Below are positions 8,332 to 16,709 of a stretch of DNA of 64,000 nt, one piece after another (position 1 is the stretch's first letter; the number at the start of each line of letters is the position of its first letter). The notes beneath the pieces were generated by a model. That model worked only from the letters and a program-made list of their open reading frames with translations, ran no database searches and was not told the DNA's origin. The stretch covers positions 1-64,000 of the forward strand of contig JAKACZ010000002.1 in the NCBI GenBank assembly GCA_021820965.1. Direction: 5' to 3'. Both the position numbers and the translations under genes were made by a program. The DNA comes from Bacillota bacterium. GTDB lineage: Bacteria > Bacillota > Sulfobacillia > Sulfobacillales > Sulfobacillaceae.

Positions 8332-10188
8332 ATGTCTGACCTGTCGCTTGCCAATGGGGGCAGTCCTGAACCTGCCCGGTGGACCGGCTCCTTCCACCAA
8401 TACCTGGACCAAGTTCAGGCCACCCCAGAAATCGCCGAATCGGCCCACCGCCGGTTGTACCGCATGATTCTCACGGCCGGGACCAAGACTGCCGATGGTA
8501 GTTACCCCTTTTTTGACGACACGCTATTCGGTGTGAACGATACCATTCGACTATTGGTCGATGAATATTTGCGGCCCGCGGCGCTGGGCCATGAGGTGAA
8601 AAAGCGCATTCTGCTCTTGGTCGGTCCGGTAAGCGGCGGTAAATCGACCCTGGTCTGGTTGTTGAAACGCGGCTTGGAAACGTTTAGCCGCACCGAGGCG
8701 GGCGCGCTGTACGCCATCCAAGGCTGTCCTATGCATGAAGAGCCGCTACACCTGGTCCCCGATGCGCTCCGGCCGGGACTCTCCGCTCGCCTTGGGGTGA
8801 CAATCGAGGGGCAGCTTTGCCCGGTGTGCCGAGATCAGTTAGACCGCGTGCATGGTGGGCGTTTCCAGGCAATGATGGTGGAGCGCGTTTGGCTCTCGGA
8901 AGCGCGGAGAATTGGCATTGGCACCTATGCGCCCTCGGATCCCAAAAGCCAGGACATTAGTGAACTCACCGGTTCGGTGGACTTCCATGCGATCTCGCAA
9001 TATGGCTCGGAGTCGGATCCGCGCGCCTTCCGCTTTGACGGTGAACTCAATATTGCCAACCGCGGTCTGATGGAATTTCAGGAAATGCTGAAGTTAGACG
9101 AGAAGTTCTTATATCACCTCTTGTCCCTCAGCCAGGAAGGCAATTTCAAGACCGGCCGCTACCAGCTGATTTCCGCCGACGAGGTGATTATTGGTCACAC
9201 CAATGAAAGCGAGTACAAGGCCTTCGTGCAGAACCCGCGCAATGAAGCATTGGTCTCGCGGCTCTTTATACTGCCGGTACCGTACAATCTCGACCTGGAG
9301 GCAGAGGTCAAGATCTACCAAAAGCTTCTGGGCCCGCACCGTCCCGACAGTGTACATGTGGCGCCACTGGCGTTTGACACGGCGGCGGCGGTATCGATCT
9401 TGTCCCGCATTGAGGAGTCGCCAAAGCCGGGTGGCGACCGTCTCAGTAAATTCCATCTCTACGTACAAAAAAATGACCGGGAGCGCTTACTTTCGGCGCA
9501 GCGCGAGGGCTGGATTAATGGTGAGGGTTTGAAAGGCCTCGATCCCCGCTTTATTATGAATCGCCTGGCGGCCTTGATAGCCCAGGACGGAGTGGAATGC
9601 ATTGATGCGTTGGATGTTCTGCGTTCGATACAAGAAGGGGCCAACCGCGATCCGTTCATGGATAAGACCTGGCGCGGCTACTTGCAAGAGTGGGTGTCTA
9701 TGGCGCGGGAGTGGTACGACCGTCAATTGGAGCAGGAGGTATTGGCCGCCTTTGCCAACGATTGGAGCGACGAACTAACCAACTTGTATCACAACTACAT
9801 CGACAATGTCGTACTGGCGGTGCGGTCCGGTCGGGGCGGGCGCGGCTGGGACGAAACCTTGCTGCGGCAAGTTGAGCAACGGATGCAAATCTCTGAAGTG
9901 CAGGCTCCGGCCTTTCGAGAAGAAATCTTTACCCGGCTCGAAATGGCCAAAAAACAGCAACGCGCGGTAAATTTCCTCGACCACAGCGGCCTTAAGCGCG
10001 CCTTGAAGGAAAAATTGCTTGACGACATGCGCGATGAGGTGAAAATTACCACTCAGTCCCCGGTCCCGGACCGTCGCACGCTCGAGAAAATTGAGGCCGC
10101 GGTGAACTCGCTGGTCGCCACCGGGCGATACTGTCCTCGGTGTGCGTCCAAGGCTATTCGTCACGTGGGCGGGCTTTTACACCGATGA
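8332..10188 (+). CDS. prkA: PrkA serine protein kinase / AAA+ protein
   Basis: A 618-residue protein. The N-terminal AAA domain holds a Walker A, LLVGPVSGGKSTLV (about residue 100), and a zinc-type CPMHEEP...CPVCRD segment, with a kinase-like C-terminal half (PrkA C domain). Length and order match Bacillus PrkA (~630). The start ATG 8332 has AAGGAGG at optimal spacing; an upstream start at 8269 has none. It is the first gene of prkA-yhbH-spoVR and overlaps yhbH by 4 bases (ATGA). In Bacillus prkA is expressed in the mother cell during sporulation, and the same trio occurs as yeaG-yeaH-ycgB in enterobacteria. The C-terminus ends in CPRCASKA, another possible metal site. Confidence 0.93.
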   Translation: MSDLSLANGGSPEPARWTGSFHQYLDQVQATPEIAESAHRRLYRMILTAGTKTADGSYPFFDDTLFGVNDTIRLLVDEYLRPAALGHEVKKRILLLVGPVSGGKSTLVWLLKRGLETFSRTEAGALYAIQGCPMHEEPLHLVPDALRPGLSARLGVTIEGQLCPVCRDQLDRVHGGRFQAMMVERVWLSEARRIGIGTYAPSDPKSQDISELTGSVDFHAISQYGSESDPRAFRFDGELNIANRGLMEFQEMLKLDEKFLYHLLSLSQEGNFKTGRYQLISADEVIIGHTNESEYKAFVQNPRNEALVSRLFILPVPYNLDLEAEVKIYQKLLGPHRPDSVHVAPLAFDTAAAVSILSRIEESPKPGGDRLSKFHLYVQKNDRERLLSAQREGWINGEGLKGLDPRFIMNRLAALIAQDGVECIDALDVLRSIQEGANRDPFMDKTWRGYLQEWVSMAREWYDRQLEQEVLAAFANDWSDELTNLYHNYIDNVVLAVRSGRGGRGWDETLLRQVEQRMQISEVQAPAFREEIFTRLEMAKKQQRAVNFLDHSGLKRALKEKLLDDMRDEVKITTQSPVPDRRTLEKIEAAVNSLVATGRYCPRCASKAIRHVGGLLHR

Positions 10189-11327
10189 GCGCGTCATTCA
10201 GCGTCTCGGCCCATCCGCTGGTGGAGGGCCCCCGAGACCACTCCGAGCAGCAGCGCCACCAAGCCAAGGTGCAGGATGCCATTCGCCGGCATTTGGCCGA
10301 TATGGTGACGGACGAGAAAATTCTGGTCTCCAATGGGCATCGCACTCTGGCAGTGCCGATTCCGGAGCTTAAGGAATTTCGCATACGCTTTGATACCGGA
10401 ACCAGGGAAAGCGTGGGACAGACCGGTCAGAACGGCAGCAATTCAGACGCTCCAAGCGACTCCGGCAAGGAGGCCGGCAATGCCGCTAAACAGGGCGGCG
10501 ACCAGCCCGGCGTGGATATCGAAGAAGCACAGGTCTCGCTGGAAGATGTTCAAGATGCTGTATTCTCCCGGCTAGAACTGCCGCGGTTGGACCCGACCAA
10601 GCGCCTGCGCGGCGTCGGCCGCAACGATCAACTAGTGACGGTGGGGAAGCACGGCCTTTATTCCCAGTGGGATCGCAAGCGCACGCTCCAGGCGGCGTTA
10701 TTGCGCAAATCACGCGGGGTTAACCCATTCCCCGGTCTTCTGTCCGATGATTTACGCTTTCGCGTGTATGACGCGGTGACCGACGACCAAGGGGGGGCCG
10801 TAGTCATCGCCATGATGGACACCTCGGGTTCGATGGGGAGCTTTGAAAAGTACTTGGCTAAGAGCTTCTTCTATTGGACCACCGAATTCCTGCGCCAGAA
10901 GTACCCTTTTGTGGAACTGGTATTTTTGGCGCACGATGTGCGCGCCCGGGAAGTGGATGAGGAGAGTTTCTTTCGCCGGGGGGCATCGGGCGGCACCGTT
11001 TCTTCGTCAGTCTATAGGCTGGCGTTGGAGGTGGTGGAGACTCGCTTTCCGCCTGAGGACTACAACGTCTACGCCTTTCACTTTACCGACGGTGGAAACC
11101 TCACATCAGACAACACCATGGCAGTGCAAGCGGGCCGCGATTTGGCCCGTCAGGTTACGTTGTTTGGCTATGGAGAGATTCATGATACGGAACGCAACCC
11201 ATCCCCGCTATATCAGGAATTTACCCAGGTACCGCAGATGGGGGTGGTTATTCTCCGCGAAAAGGATGATATTTTTCGCGCGATGACACACTTTTTCGGG
11301 CGTCAGGAGGAGACCCGGGATGCTTAG
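10185..11327 (+). CDS. yhbH: YhbH / UPF0229 (YeaH-like) sporulation-associated protein
   Basis: A 380-residue protein of the UPF0229 family. A charged N-terminus (SEQQRHQAKVQDAIRRHL) leads to a C-terminal von Willebrand factor A-like domain whose metal-site motif MMDTSGSMG (DxSxS) is intact near residue 215. ATG 10185 overlaps the prkA stop (ATGA). An earlier start inside prkA would lack a ribosome site. The gene overlaps spoVR by 8 bases, so all three are coupled. The family accompanies PrkA and SpoVR across spore formers and enterobacteria, and Bacillus yhbH is a mother-cell sporulation gene. The molecular role is not known. Confidence 0.88.
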   Translation: MSASFSVSAHPLVEGPRDHSEQQRHQAKVQDAIRRHLADMVTDEKILVSNGHRTLAVPIPELKEFRIRFDTGTRESVGQTGQNGSNSDAPSDSGKEAGNAAKQGGDQPGVDIEEAQVSLEDVQDAVFSRLELPRLDPTKRLRGVGRNDQLVTVGKHGLYSQWDRKRTLQAALLRKSRGVNPFPGLLSDDLRFRVYDAVTDDQGGAVVIAMMDTSGSMGSFEKYLAKSFFYWTTEFLRQKYPFVELVFLAHDVRAREVDEESFFRRGASGGTVSSSVYRLALEVVETRFPPEDYNVYAFHFTDGGNLTSDNTMAVQAGRDLARQVTLFGYGEIHDTERNPSPLYQEFTQVPQMGVVILREKDDIFRAMTHFFGRQEETRDA

Positions 11328-12543
11328 TGCACAAGAGCTGGAAGAGGCGGCGGCGCGGGTCTTTCCCGCGGCGGAGAAACTGGGCCTGGCGCCGGGCCAC
11401 GTCCACTTCGAGCTGGTACCGGCGGAGTTGGTGCAAACCCTGGCGTCGTACGGAGGTCTTCCAGTGCGGTATGGCCATTGGAGTTTCGGCAAGACCCAAC
11501 AGCGTCTGAAAACCGCCTTTGATTTTCGCGCGACCCAAATTTATGAATTGGTCATTAACCACGTGCCTGCCTACGCGTTTGTTGACCGCTCCTGTTCGCT
11601 GGCGCAGGCATTGATGATTGTGGCCCACGTTTCCGCTCATGCCGACTTCTTCCGCCATCATCGCGGGTTTTCGCATCTGCCTATCGATATGGTGTCGGTG
11701 GCGGCCCGCCACCGCCGCCAGCTGGAGGAGTTTCGGCAAGCTTACGGGCACCTGGCGGTGGAAACGCTGCTGGATGCAGCTCACATTTTGGCGGACTTTA
11801 CGGGGGAGTCGCTGGCCGGCACCCCCATCGGCGAGCGGCCCGACGACGTCTTGGGCTACGTGACACTCAACGCTCCCAGGTTGTTGGATTGGGAACGCCA
11901 GGTCTTGTCGATTGTGTGGGAAGAAGCACGGTATTTTTGGCCGCAGCAACTAACGCGGACGGCCAACGAGGGATATGCCACCTTTTTCCACAGTAAAATC
12001 CTCCGGGAACTGAGTTTGTCCCCGGCTGAACACTGGGAGACCGCGCATCTTAATGCGCAAATTGTTGCGGTGTCGCCGCCCCAGCTTAATCCGTACCGGC
12101 TCGGGTACCTGCTTTTTAGTGAAGCCTATCATCGCGGTGGATACCCTGAGCTATTTCAAGCCCGGGACTTGTATGACGATGCCGGGCTGGTGCGCGCCTA
12201 TTTGACTGCGGACCATGCTATTCAGGCGGGGCTGGCGCTATATCGTGAGCGCGATGTTGAGTCGGTACCCCGATTGGCACCGCTTGAGGACCTGAAGCAG
12301 CAGCTGCTCACTGATTTAGATCGGGCGGGTCTTCCCCGCCTGGTGGTGGAGAAGGGCGGCAGCGAACTCAGCTTGCGCCACTTATATGACGGGCGCGACT
12401 TGGACTTCGCTGAGCTCCCGTTTGCATTGAAATTGGTGGCGGAGCGCATCTGGCAGGGTCCGGTCGCCATCTACACCCAGCGTCAGCGGATCCCGCACCG
12501 GGTGTCCCACAATGGTTTGGAGTGGAGCGACCAAGTGGTGTGA
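11320..12543 (+). CDS. spoVR: SpoVR-family protein
   Basis: A 407-residue protein matching the SpoVR family. The N-terminal motif ILRELSLSPAEHWETAH, the histidine-rich FFRHHRGF, and the segment YLLFSEAYHRGGY are family features; members are usually 430-510 residues. The start ATG 11320 overlaps yhbH. In Bacillus, SpoVR affects spore cortex formation. It is the last gene of the operon and is followed 148 bases later by a strong bidirectional terminator shared with the convergent SASP gene. Confidence 0.9.
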   Translation: MLSAQELEEAAARVFPAAEKLGLAPGHVHFELVPAELVQTLASYGGLPVRYGHWSFGKTQQRLKTAFDFRATQIYELVINHVPAYAFVDRSCSLAQALMIVAHVSAHADFFRHHRGFSHLPIDMVSVAARHRRQLEEFRQAYGHLAVETLLDAAHILADFTGESLAGTPIGERPDDVLGYVTLNAPRLLDWERQVLSIVWEEARYFWPQQLTRTANEGYATFFHSKILRELSLSPAEHWETAHLNAQIVAVSPPQLNPYRLGYLLFSEAYHRGGYPELFQARDLYDDAGLVRAYLTADHAIQAGLALYRERDVESVPRLAPLEDLKQQLLTDLDRAGLPRLVVEKGGSELSLRHLYDGRDLDFAELPFALKLVAERIWQGPVAIYTQRQRIPHRVSHNGLEWSDQVV

Positions 12544-12691
12544 GAGCGACCCACAGGCTAAGGTCGCGGTCCACATTGTGCGTACTAATATAGCCGTAGA
12601 GTCTCCGAACCGGATCTGACACGTCTGCGCAGATGCAGTCGGTACGGTGCCCAATGCCGCAGTGTCGGTCCCGGCGGCGGGCGCAATAGAA

Positions 12692-12718
12692 AATGGACGG
12701 CTGGGGCCGTCCATTTTT
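12692..12718. terminator. Bidirectional intrinsic terminator
   Basis: A perfect 10-bp stem, AATGGACGGC (12692-12701) and GCCGTCCATT (12706-12715), has a TGGG loop. It is flanked by a run of A on the left and a run of T on the right. It can end both the rightward prkA-yhbH-spoVR transcript and the leftward SASP transcript. Confidence 0.85.
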
Positions 12719-12753
12719 TCAGGTGCAACACATTTACGAGTCCGAAGATGATA

Positions 12754-12978
12754 TTACCGGGTAGTGCGACCAGCCAGGTCTTGTTCAGCCATCTCAATCA
12801 TTTTGCGGACCATCTGCCCACCGACGGCACCGCACTGACGGGCGGGAATCTCACCCCAGTAACCGTTGTCGACGCCCTGAAGCCCAAGCTCGCGGGCAAT
12901 TTCGTACTTGAACTGATCCAAGGCTGGTGCGGCTGCGTGCACCAAAGCCCTGTTACCGGTGTTACTGCCTCGTGCCAT
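12754..12978 (-). CDS. Alpha/beta-type small acid-soluble spore protein
   Basis: A 74-residue protein containing both SASP signatures: ALDQFKYEIARELGL (with the GPR protease recognition E-I-A-R-E) and the C-terminal GAVGGQMVRKMIEMAEQ. These proteins saturate spore DNA in the A-like form and protect it from UV and heat; GPR degrades them at germination. ATG 12978 has GAGGAGGTG upstream. A sigma-G promoter match lies at 13011-13040. It is paralogous and in tandem with the next SASP gene, but each has its own promoter. The N-terminus MARGSNTGN is shared by both copies. Confidence 0.95.
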   Translation of the reverse strand: MARGSNTGNRALVHAAAPALDQFKYEIARELGLQGVDNGYWGEIPARQCGAVGGQMVRKMIEMAEQDLAGRTTR

Positions 12979-13010
12979 TCTATTTCACCTCCTCATTAGC
13001 GAAGTGGTCT

Positions 13011-13040
13011 TAGTATGGGTTCAGGCCATGTGCTTGATGC
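13011..13040 (-). promoter_or_regulatory. Sigma-G-like promoter of the first SASP gene
   Basis: On the minus strand GCATC (13040-13036) is followed by exactly 18 bases and CATACTA (13017-13011). The sigma-G consensus is G(C/A)AT(A/G), 18 bases, CATNNTA, so only the last -35 base departs. It lies 33 bases upstream of the SASP start, a normal distance, and fits forespore expression. Confidence 0.7.
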
Positions 13041-13049
13041 CGGTAATGT

Positions 13050-13286
13050 TTACCGACGTCCCCGAAAAGCGGTGCGCTGGGCCAAATTCTGCTCAGCCAT
13101 CTCAATCATTTTCCGGACCATGTGGCCCCCTACAGCGCCGCACTGGGCCGATGAGATGTCACCCCAATAGCGGTCCTCGGGGATGTGGAGCTGCATTTCT
13201 CGCGCCACTTCGTATTTGAATTGATCCAAAGCTTGGCTGGCGTCGCGCACCAGGGCTTTGTTACCGGTGTTGCTGCCGCGTGCCAT
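13050..13286 (-). CDS. Alpha/beta-type small acid-soluble spore protein (second copy)
   Basis: A 78-residue paralogue of the adjacent SASP with ALDQFKYEVAREMQLH and GAVGGHMVRKMIEMAEQ. The GPR cleavage region is E-V-A-R-E. It starts at ATG 13286 behind AAGGAGGTGAGG. A sigma-G-like promoter lies at 13313-13341. It differs from its partner mainly in the middle (IPEDRYWGDISSAQ). Both would act in the forespore as DNA-binding protectants. No terminator was noticed between the two copies, so some read-through into the first SASP gene is possible. Confidence 0.95.
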   Translation of the reverse strand: MARGSNTGNKALVRDASQALDQFKYEVAREMQLHIPEDRYWGDISSAQCGAVGGHMVRKMIEMAEQNLAQRTAFRGRR

Positions 13287-13312
13287 ATCTGCCTCACCTC
13301 CTTCGATGTTGG

Positions 13313-13341
13313 TAGTGTGTACCGGCCCGGCCGATTTATTC
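13313..13341 (-). promoter_or_regulatory. Sigma-G-like promoter of the second SASP gene
   Basis: On the minus strand GAATA (13341-13337), a 17-base spacer, then CACACTA (13319-13313). This matches the sigma-G pattern at nearly every conserved base, with a T to C change in the -10. The location just upstream of a SASP gene supports the call. Confidence 0.55.
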
Positions 13342-13715
13342 AGCGCACCATAAAACTTGTAAGGGCCAGCTTGGGGACTTCCTCCGCCCGTCGGTCGTCC
13401 CCTGTTTTTCGCCAGGTCTGGAGATTCCTCCTATCTGAGTCATGGGATGCTGATCCCATCGGGTAAAGGTGGTGTCGGAAATGATCGAACGGTTTCGCTT
13501 GACGGTACTAATAAACATTTGTATATTACATTGCGAGGAACAGATGACCATCGTAACCAGGTAGCGTGCCACGCTTGTTTGCTTACATCTGACACACAGT
13601 ACCTTCGCGGCGCGATAACTTGGTCCTTCAGGGACGCCACTTGATAACACGCTGCTACTGAAGATTAAAGTTGCAAAAATGAACATCAGTATTCTGTGCT
13701 ACACTGGAGGAAAGA
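13342..13715. other. Intergenic region without supported genes
   Basis: Only short overlapping frames without families or ribosome sites are present. The right end must hold the promoter of the coiled-coil gene; TTGCAA at 13671-13676 is a possible -35, but no convincing -10 follows at normal spacing. Confidence 0.35.
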
Positions 13716-14192
13716 ATGCACGGCATCTCGAGAGGGGATGAGCCCATGAGCGACGAGGTGCAAAAGCCTCAGGAATCCAGTCAGTTGCTGGAGATGCCAT
13801 GGGTTCTCATTAGTAACCAAATCCAACAGTTAAACACCAGTCTAAACGAGCGGTTTAATGACGTGAATGCGCGTTTAGGCGATGTTACGGTACGCATGGA
13901 CGATATGAACGCGTCTCTATTGCGGCGCATCGAGGACGTGAACATAAACCTTTCTAAACGCATCGAGGACGTGAACATAAACCTCTCTAAACGCATGGAG
14001 GATGTGAACACAAACCTTTCTAAGCGCATCGAGGATGTTAACGCTAGTCTCAACCGCCGAATAGATGGGCTGGATAAGCGGATGGATGGTCTTGCAGGAC
14101 GGCTGACCAATCGCGTAAGTATTTGGGTTGCGGTTATAGCAGCCATCGCGTCCGCCTTTTTGGGTCATGCGTTTAACCGCGTGCACTTCTGA
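13716..14192 (+). CDS. Repeat-built coiled-coil membrane-anchored protein, unknown function
   Basis: A 158-residue protein with a polar N-terminus (1-35), then a long continuous coiled coil (about 36-130) made of an 11-residue repeat of the type RIEDVNINLSK, and a single C-terminal transmembrane helix (VSIWVAVIAAIASAFLGHAF). It would be tail-anchored with the coil in the cytoplasm, or the reverse. ATG 13716 follows GGAGGAAAGA closely. ATG 13746 also has an upstream GAGGGG and is an alternative start. The coil repeat is nearly identical at DNA level, implying recent expansion. Similar short coiled-coil proteins with a terminal helix are common, but no defined family is recognised. Confidence 0.75.
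   Translation: MHGISRGDEPMSDEVQKPQESSQLLEMPWVLISNQIQQLNTSLNERFNDVNARLGDVTVRMDDMNASLLRRIEDVNINLSKRIEDVNINLSKRMEDVNTNLSKRIEDVNASLNRRIDGLDKRMDGLAGRLTNRVSIWVAVIAAIASAFLGHAFNRVHF
13926..14057 (+). repeat. Four tandem 33-bp repeats inside the coiled-coil gene
   Basis: Units at 13926-13958, 13959-13991, 13992-14024 and 14025-14057 each begin CGCAT(C/G)GAGGA(C/T)GT and encode R-I/M-E-D-V-N-x-x-L-x-K/R. The first two differ by only one base. The 11-codon period equals one hendecad of coiled coil, so gain or loss of a unit keeps both the frame and the helix register. Confidence 0.9.
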
Positions 14193-14360
14193 GCGGAAAT
14201 GTCCCGTCTGTCCACCTCCACATAGCGTCTCGTAGTATTGTGCGGTTGGTAGGGCACAGCATCGAGGCGTGCCGTTATCACTCGTAATTGCAACCACGGT
14301 TCCCGGCATATAATACAGTCCCCGTCAATTTCCTGAGGCTCCGCTGACCTTGATGCTAAC

Positions 14361-14640
14361 CTAATTAGAAAAACCTATGATAATCTCTTTTGGCTTTTCT
14401 CGGCCCTTCACGGGACCCGCAGACCTCACAGGATTCGTCTGCTCGGGGGTGGCTTCCGCCCTATCGAGCGAGGACGTGACTCCCTCGCTCACCACCGAGG
14501 AGCCCGCACGGAGCAGGGAACGGCGATCCGTTCCGGTGTCCGTTCGGTGGTACCCTCGGCCCGGGTGTTACCCGGCCCTCTTCTGGATGCCCCGTCGCAC
14601 CTTTCGCCACGTGGTGGCGACAGGGGATGACCTGTTGGTC
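14361..14640 (-). pseudogene. tnpB 3'-end remnant with overlapping structured (omega-RNA-like) region
   Basis: On the minus strand the frames GTTERTPERIAVPCSVRA and, after a one-base shift, SSVVSEGVTSSLDRAEATPE then QTNPVRSAGPVK to TAG 14361 resemble C-terminal extensions of IS605-type TnpB proteins from thermophilic Bacillota, as I recall them. The DNA is densely structured: TCGCCAC-GTG-GTGGCGA (14604-14620), a CCGGGT/ACCCGG hairpin, GGAACGG-CGAT-CCGTTCC inside an ACCACCGA/TCGGTGGT stem, and GAGCGAGG/CCTCGCTC. In this class the omega RNA overlaps the 3' end of tnpB, which would explain both features. No TnpB core lies upstream. Confidence 0.5.
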
Positions 14641-15099
14641 ATTCGGACAACAAGGTCTTACGATAGTCTAACCAGGCCCTCAAATATTGATGATGTGATC
14701 CCAATGTCTTCGTTATGACCCGTTTAACTCGCGCCCAGGCACTCCAATCGTTCTGCCCGATACTGCGTGTCGTTCCATTGCCGGTGATCTTGCATCCAGT
14801 GGCGCCAGCCCTGGGCACGGTCTCCCGACGGACTTTCCCGGGACTCCCGTTGGAGCCCGGGTCCACGCAAGGTTCCACACTCGCATGGTGGCTGACACCC
14901 TGATGCCGCCACGCATCGAGAAATGTATGGATTGGGGTGGACTTACCGCGCCGCCTAAATCAATCAGGGCAAGACTTTCAAGTTGTTCTTGTTCGTGGAA
15001 AGTCGAGAGTATTATACCACCTGTCCATAGATAATCATATATTAGTAGTAAGTAGTTTGAACCTCCGCCGGCCGGAAAGAATTTGGCCGACTGGGGTGA
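14641..15099. other. Decayed stretch, no recognised gene
   Basis: On the minus strand the frames 14724-14912 (with GWRHWMQDHRQWNDTQYRAE) and 14639-14878 (with VITKTLGSHHQYLRAWLDYR) look like pieces of one coding sequence split by a shift near 14740, but the family is not recognised. The stretch lies between two omega-RNA-like remnants and is probably mobile-element debris. Confidence 0.35.
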
Positions 15100-15216
15100 T
15101 GAGCTCTTCCACCACCGAACCCTGCGAGGGGCCTGAGGTGCCTTCAGAAGTTTCTGGTTTTACCACCACGACGCCGGGCCGTGAGGCGATGTATCACTGT
15201 TGCTGGATCTCCCCAG
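15100..15216 (-). mobile_element. Omega-RNA / IS605 right-end-like remnant (copy B)
   Basis: Read on the minus strand this segment shares several blocks, in the same order, with 63264-63393. They are a 15-base identical block CTGGGGAGATCCAGC (15216-15202), ACGGCCCGGCG, AACTTCTGA, and the terminal core GGGTTCGGTGGTGG followed by AAGAGCTCA (15122-15100). The order, the hairpins and the final G-rich core resemble the structured 3' end of tnpB elements. No tnpB gene is attached. Classification is by analogy. Confidence 0.4.
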
Positions 15217-15377
15217 ACCTCGACCAGCCTTGGAAGTTCCCGAAGGGAAATTCTGATCGCTCCAACCCTACGCACTCTTACTAACCATGCGTGTTGTCTG
15301 TCTAGCCCTGATCCCTTTCTGACTGTCGGCCTAAAAAGGGGAATGTGCAAGCGTTCGTTCCACCCGACAAAAAAGTC
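15217..15377. other. Short intergenic segment downstream of the MFS gene
   Basis: No gene or strong terminator was recognised. CTCATGAGAGTTTCTCGCGAG at 15378-15400 already lies within the 3' end of the exporter gene. Confidence 0.3.
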
Positions 15378-16709
15378 TCATGAGAGTTTCTCGCGAGACT
15401 TGGGGGACGGCTTGGTGTGCCTCACCCGTTGGGGTTCGGCGCCATCGCTGCGGATCTTTTTAGGTAGCATGCGCTTTTCGTCAATAAGAAACCAGGAGAG
15501 CAGAGCGGTGAGCATCGCCAACGCTGCTGCCGCCCAGAATACGAGGTAGCGGTGGGTCATGGCCATGCTGAATAGAGGTGGGCCCATGGCTACCCCGAAA
15601 AAACGCACACTGCCGTATAGACTGGTGACCACACCACGCTCCTTTGACGTGGTGGCACTTGTTACCATGGTATTGATGGACGGCAGCACACTCCCGGTGC
15701 CGATTCCCTGGAATACCAGCACCAGCAGTGCCCATACCACATTTGATGTCACGAAAATCGGTTCCAGAGCCATGGCCAGGGCGATGAGGGCCAAGCCCGC
15801 GACCACGATTCGCCGGGCCCAACTAGCGATTTTCTTTTGCAGCACGGTGCCCGATATATAGGAGGTGACGGCCGAGGCCATCACCGGGATAGCGATCAGC
15901 ATGCCCCGAAGAATTTCCCCATAATGGAAGTCTTTTTCCAGTATGTCGGCTAAATAACTGAGTGTCCCAAACAGGATAAACAGAACCGCCGCGCCGCCTA
16001 AAAATGTCGTGAGAATTGACCTGCCTTTGGCGGCGAAGGTGTGCTTGAGCCCTTGCCAATATCGGTTCATGCCCCCTTGGGCCCGCGTGTTGCGCGGCTC
16101 CCGAATGATGAACCAAATGAGTGCCGCCACGGGGAAGGACAAAACGCCATACGCGAAAAAAGGCAGAAACCAGACAATGAGGGCCAGCGCAGATCCGGCA
16201 ATGGGCGACACCACCTTGCCGAGGCCGTTGGCGGCCTCCAAAAGGCCCAACGCCGACGCCCGTTTTTTTGACTCAAACATGTCGCCGGCCACCGCCATGG
16301 CCAGCTGGTAGGTGCCGCCGGCGCCGATGCCTTGCAGCAGTCGGGCCGCCATCAGCCAGGGATAGGGGTGGGGCAGAAGCCATGCCGAAAAACCCGCACC
16401 CAGCCCCCCCAAACCGTACAGCAAGAGGGATGGCGTCATGATGACGCGCCTGCCTACTCGGTCGGATAGCGCGCCGGCGAAGGGAATGATGACACCGGCC
16501 GGGATGGAAAAAATCGTGATGACCAATCCGACTTGGAATAGAGATAGGTGCATCACTCCCATCATTTTGGGCAGCACCGGTATCAGCATTGAATTGCCTA
16601 AGACCATAATGAAGGGCACCGTGCATAAGATCCAGAGTTTCATAGCATGTGAGTCTTGATCCGACCCCGATCCAGAGGAGGATCCAGAATGCTTGTGTGT
16701 GACTGCCAT
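15378..16709 (-). CDS. Major facilitator superfamily multidrug-type exporter
   Basis: A 443-residue membrane protein with about 12 hydrophobic segments. The MFS motif A is visible between helices 2 and 3 as GALSDRVGRRVIM, and motif C-like glycine/proline-rich stretches follow in helix 5 (LGLLEAANGLGKVVSPIAGS), placing it with drug:H+ antiporters of the 12-helix type. The start ATG 16709 has GGGAGG 7 bases upstream; longer frames upstream lack a site. The substrate is unknown. The N-terminal 20 residues are serine/glycine-rich. It stands alone, divergent from comA. Confidence 0.85.
   Translation of the reverse strand: MAVTHKHSGSSSGSGSDQDSHAMKLWILCTVPFIMVLGNSMLIPVLPKMMGVMHLSLFQVGLVITIFSIPAGVIIPFAGALSDRVGRRVIMTPSLLLYGLGGLGAGFSAWLLPHPYPWLMAARLLQGIGAGGTYQLAMAVAGDMFESKKRASALGLLEAANGLGKVVSPIAGSALALIVWFLPFFAYGVLSFPVAALIWFIIREPRNTRAQGGMNRYWQGLKHTFAAKGRSILTTFLGGAAVLFILFGTLSYLADILEKDFHYGEILRGMLIAIPVMASAVTSYISGTVLQKKIASWARRIVVAGLALIALAMALEPIFVTSNVVWALLVLVFQGIGTGSVLPSINTMVTSATTSKERGVVTSLYGSVRFFGVAMGPPLFSMAMTHRYLVFWAAAALAMLTALLSWFLIDEKRMLPKKIRSDGAEPQRVRHTKPSPKSREKLS

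Noticed and set aside
13926-14057. CRISPR-like array
   Set aside because: The repeats are directly adjacent 33-bp units without spacers and are in frame inside a coiled-coil gene.
14288-14314. TTGCAA-15-TATAAT promoter-like pair on the plus strand before the hairpin-rich region
   Set aside because: Spacing is 2 bases short, and the structured segment reads better as a minus-strand tnpB tail, so a plus-strand non-coding RNA is not supported.
16109-16276. Long open frames opposite the MFS exporter
   Set aside because: They are antisense shadows of a clear membrane-protein gene.
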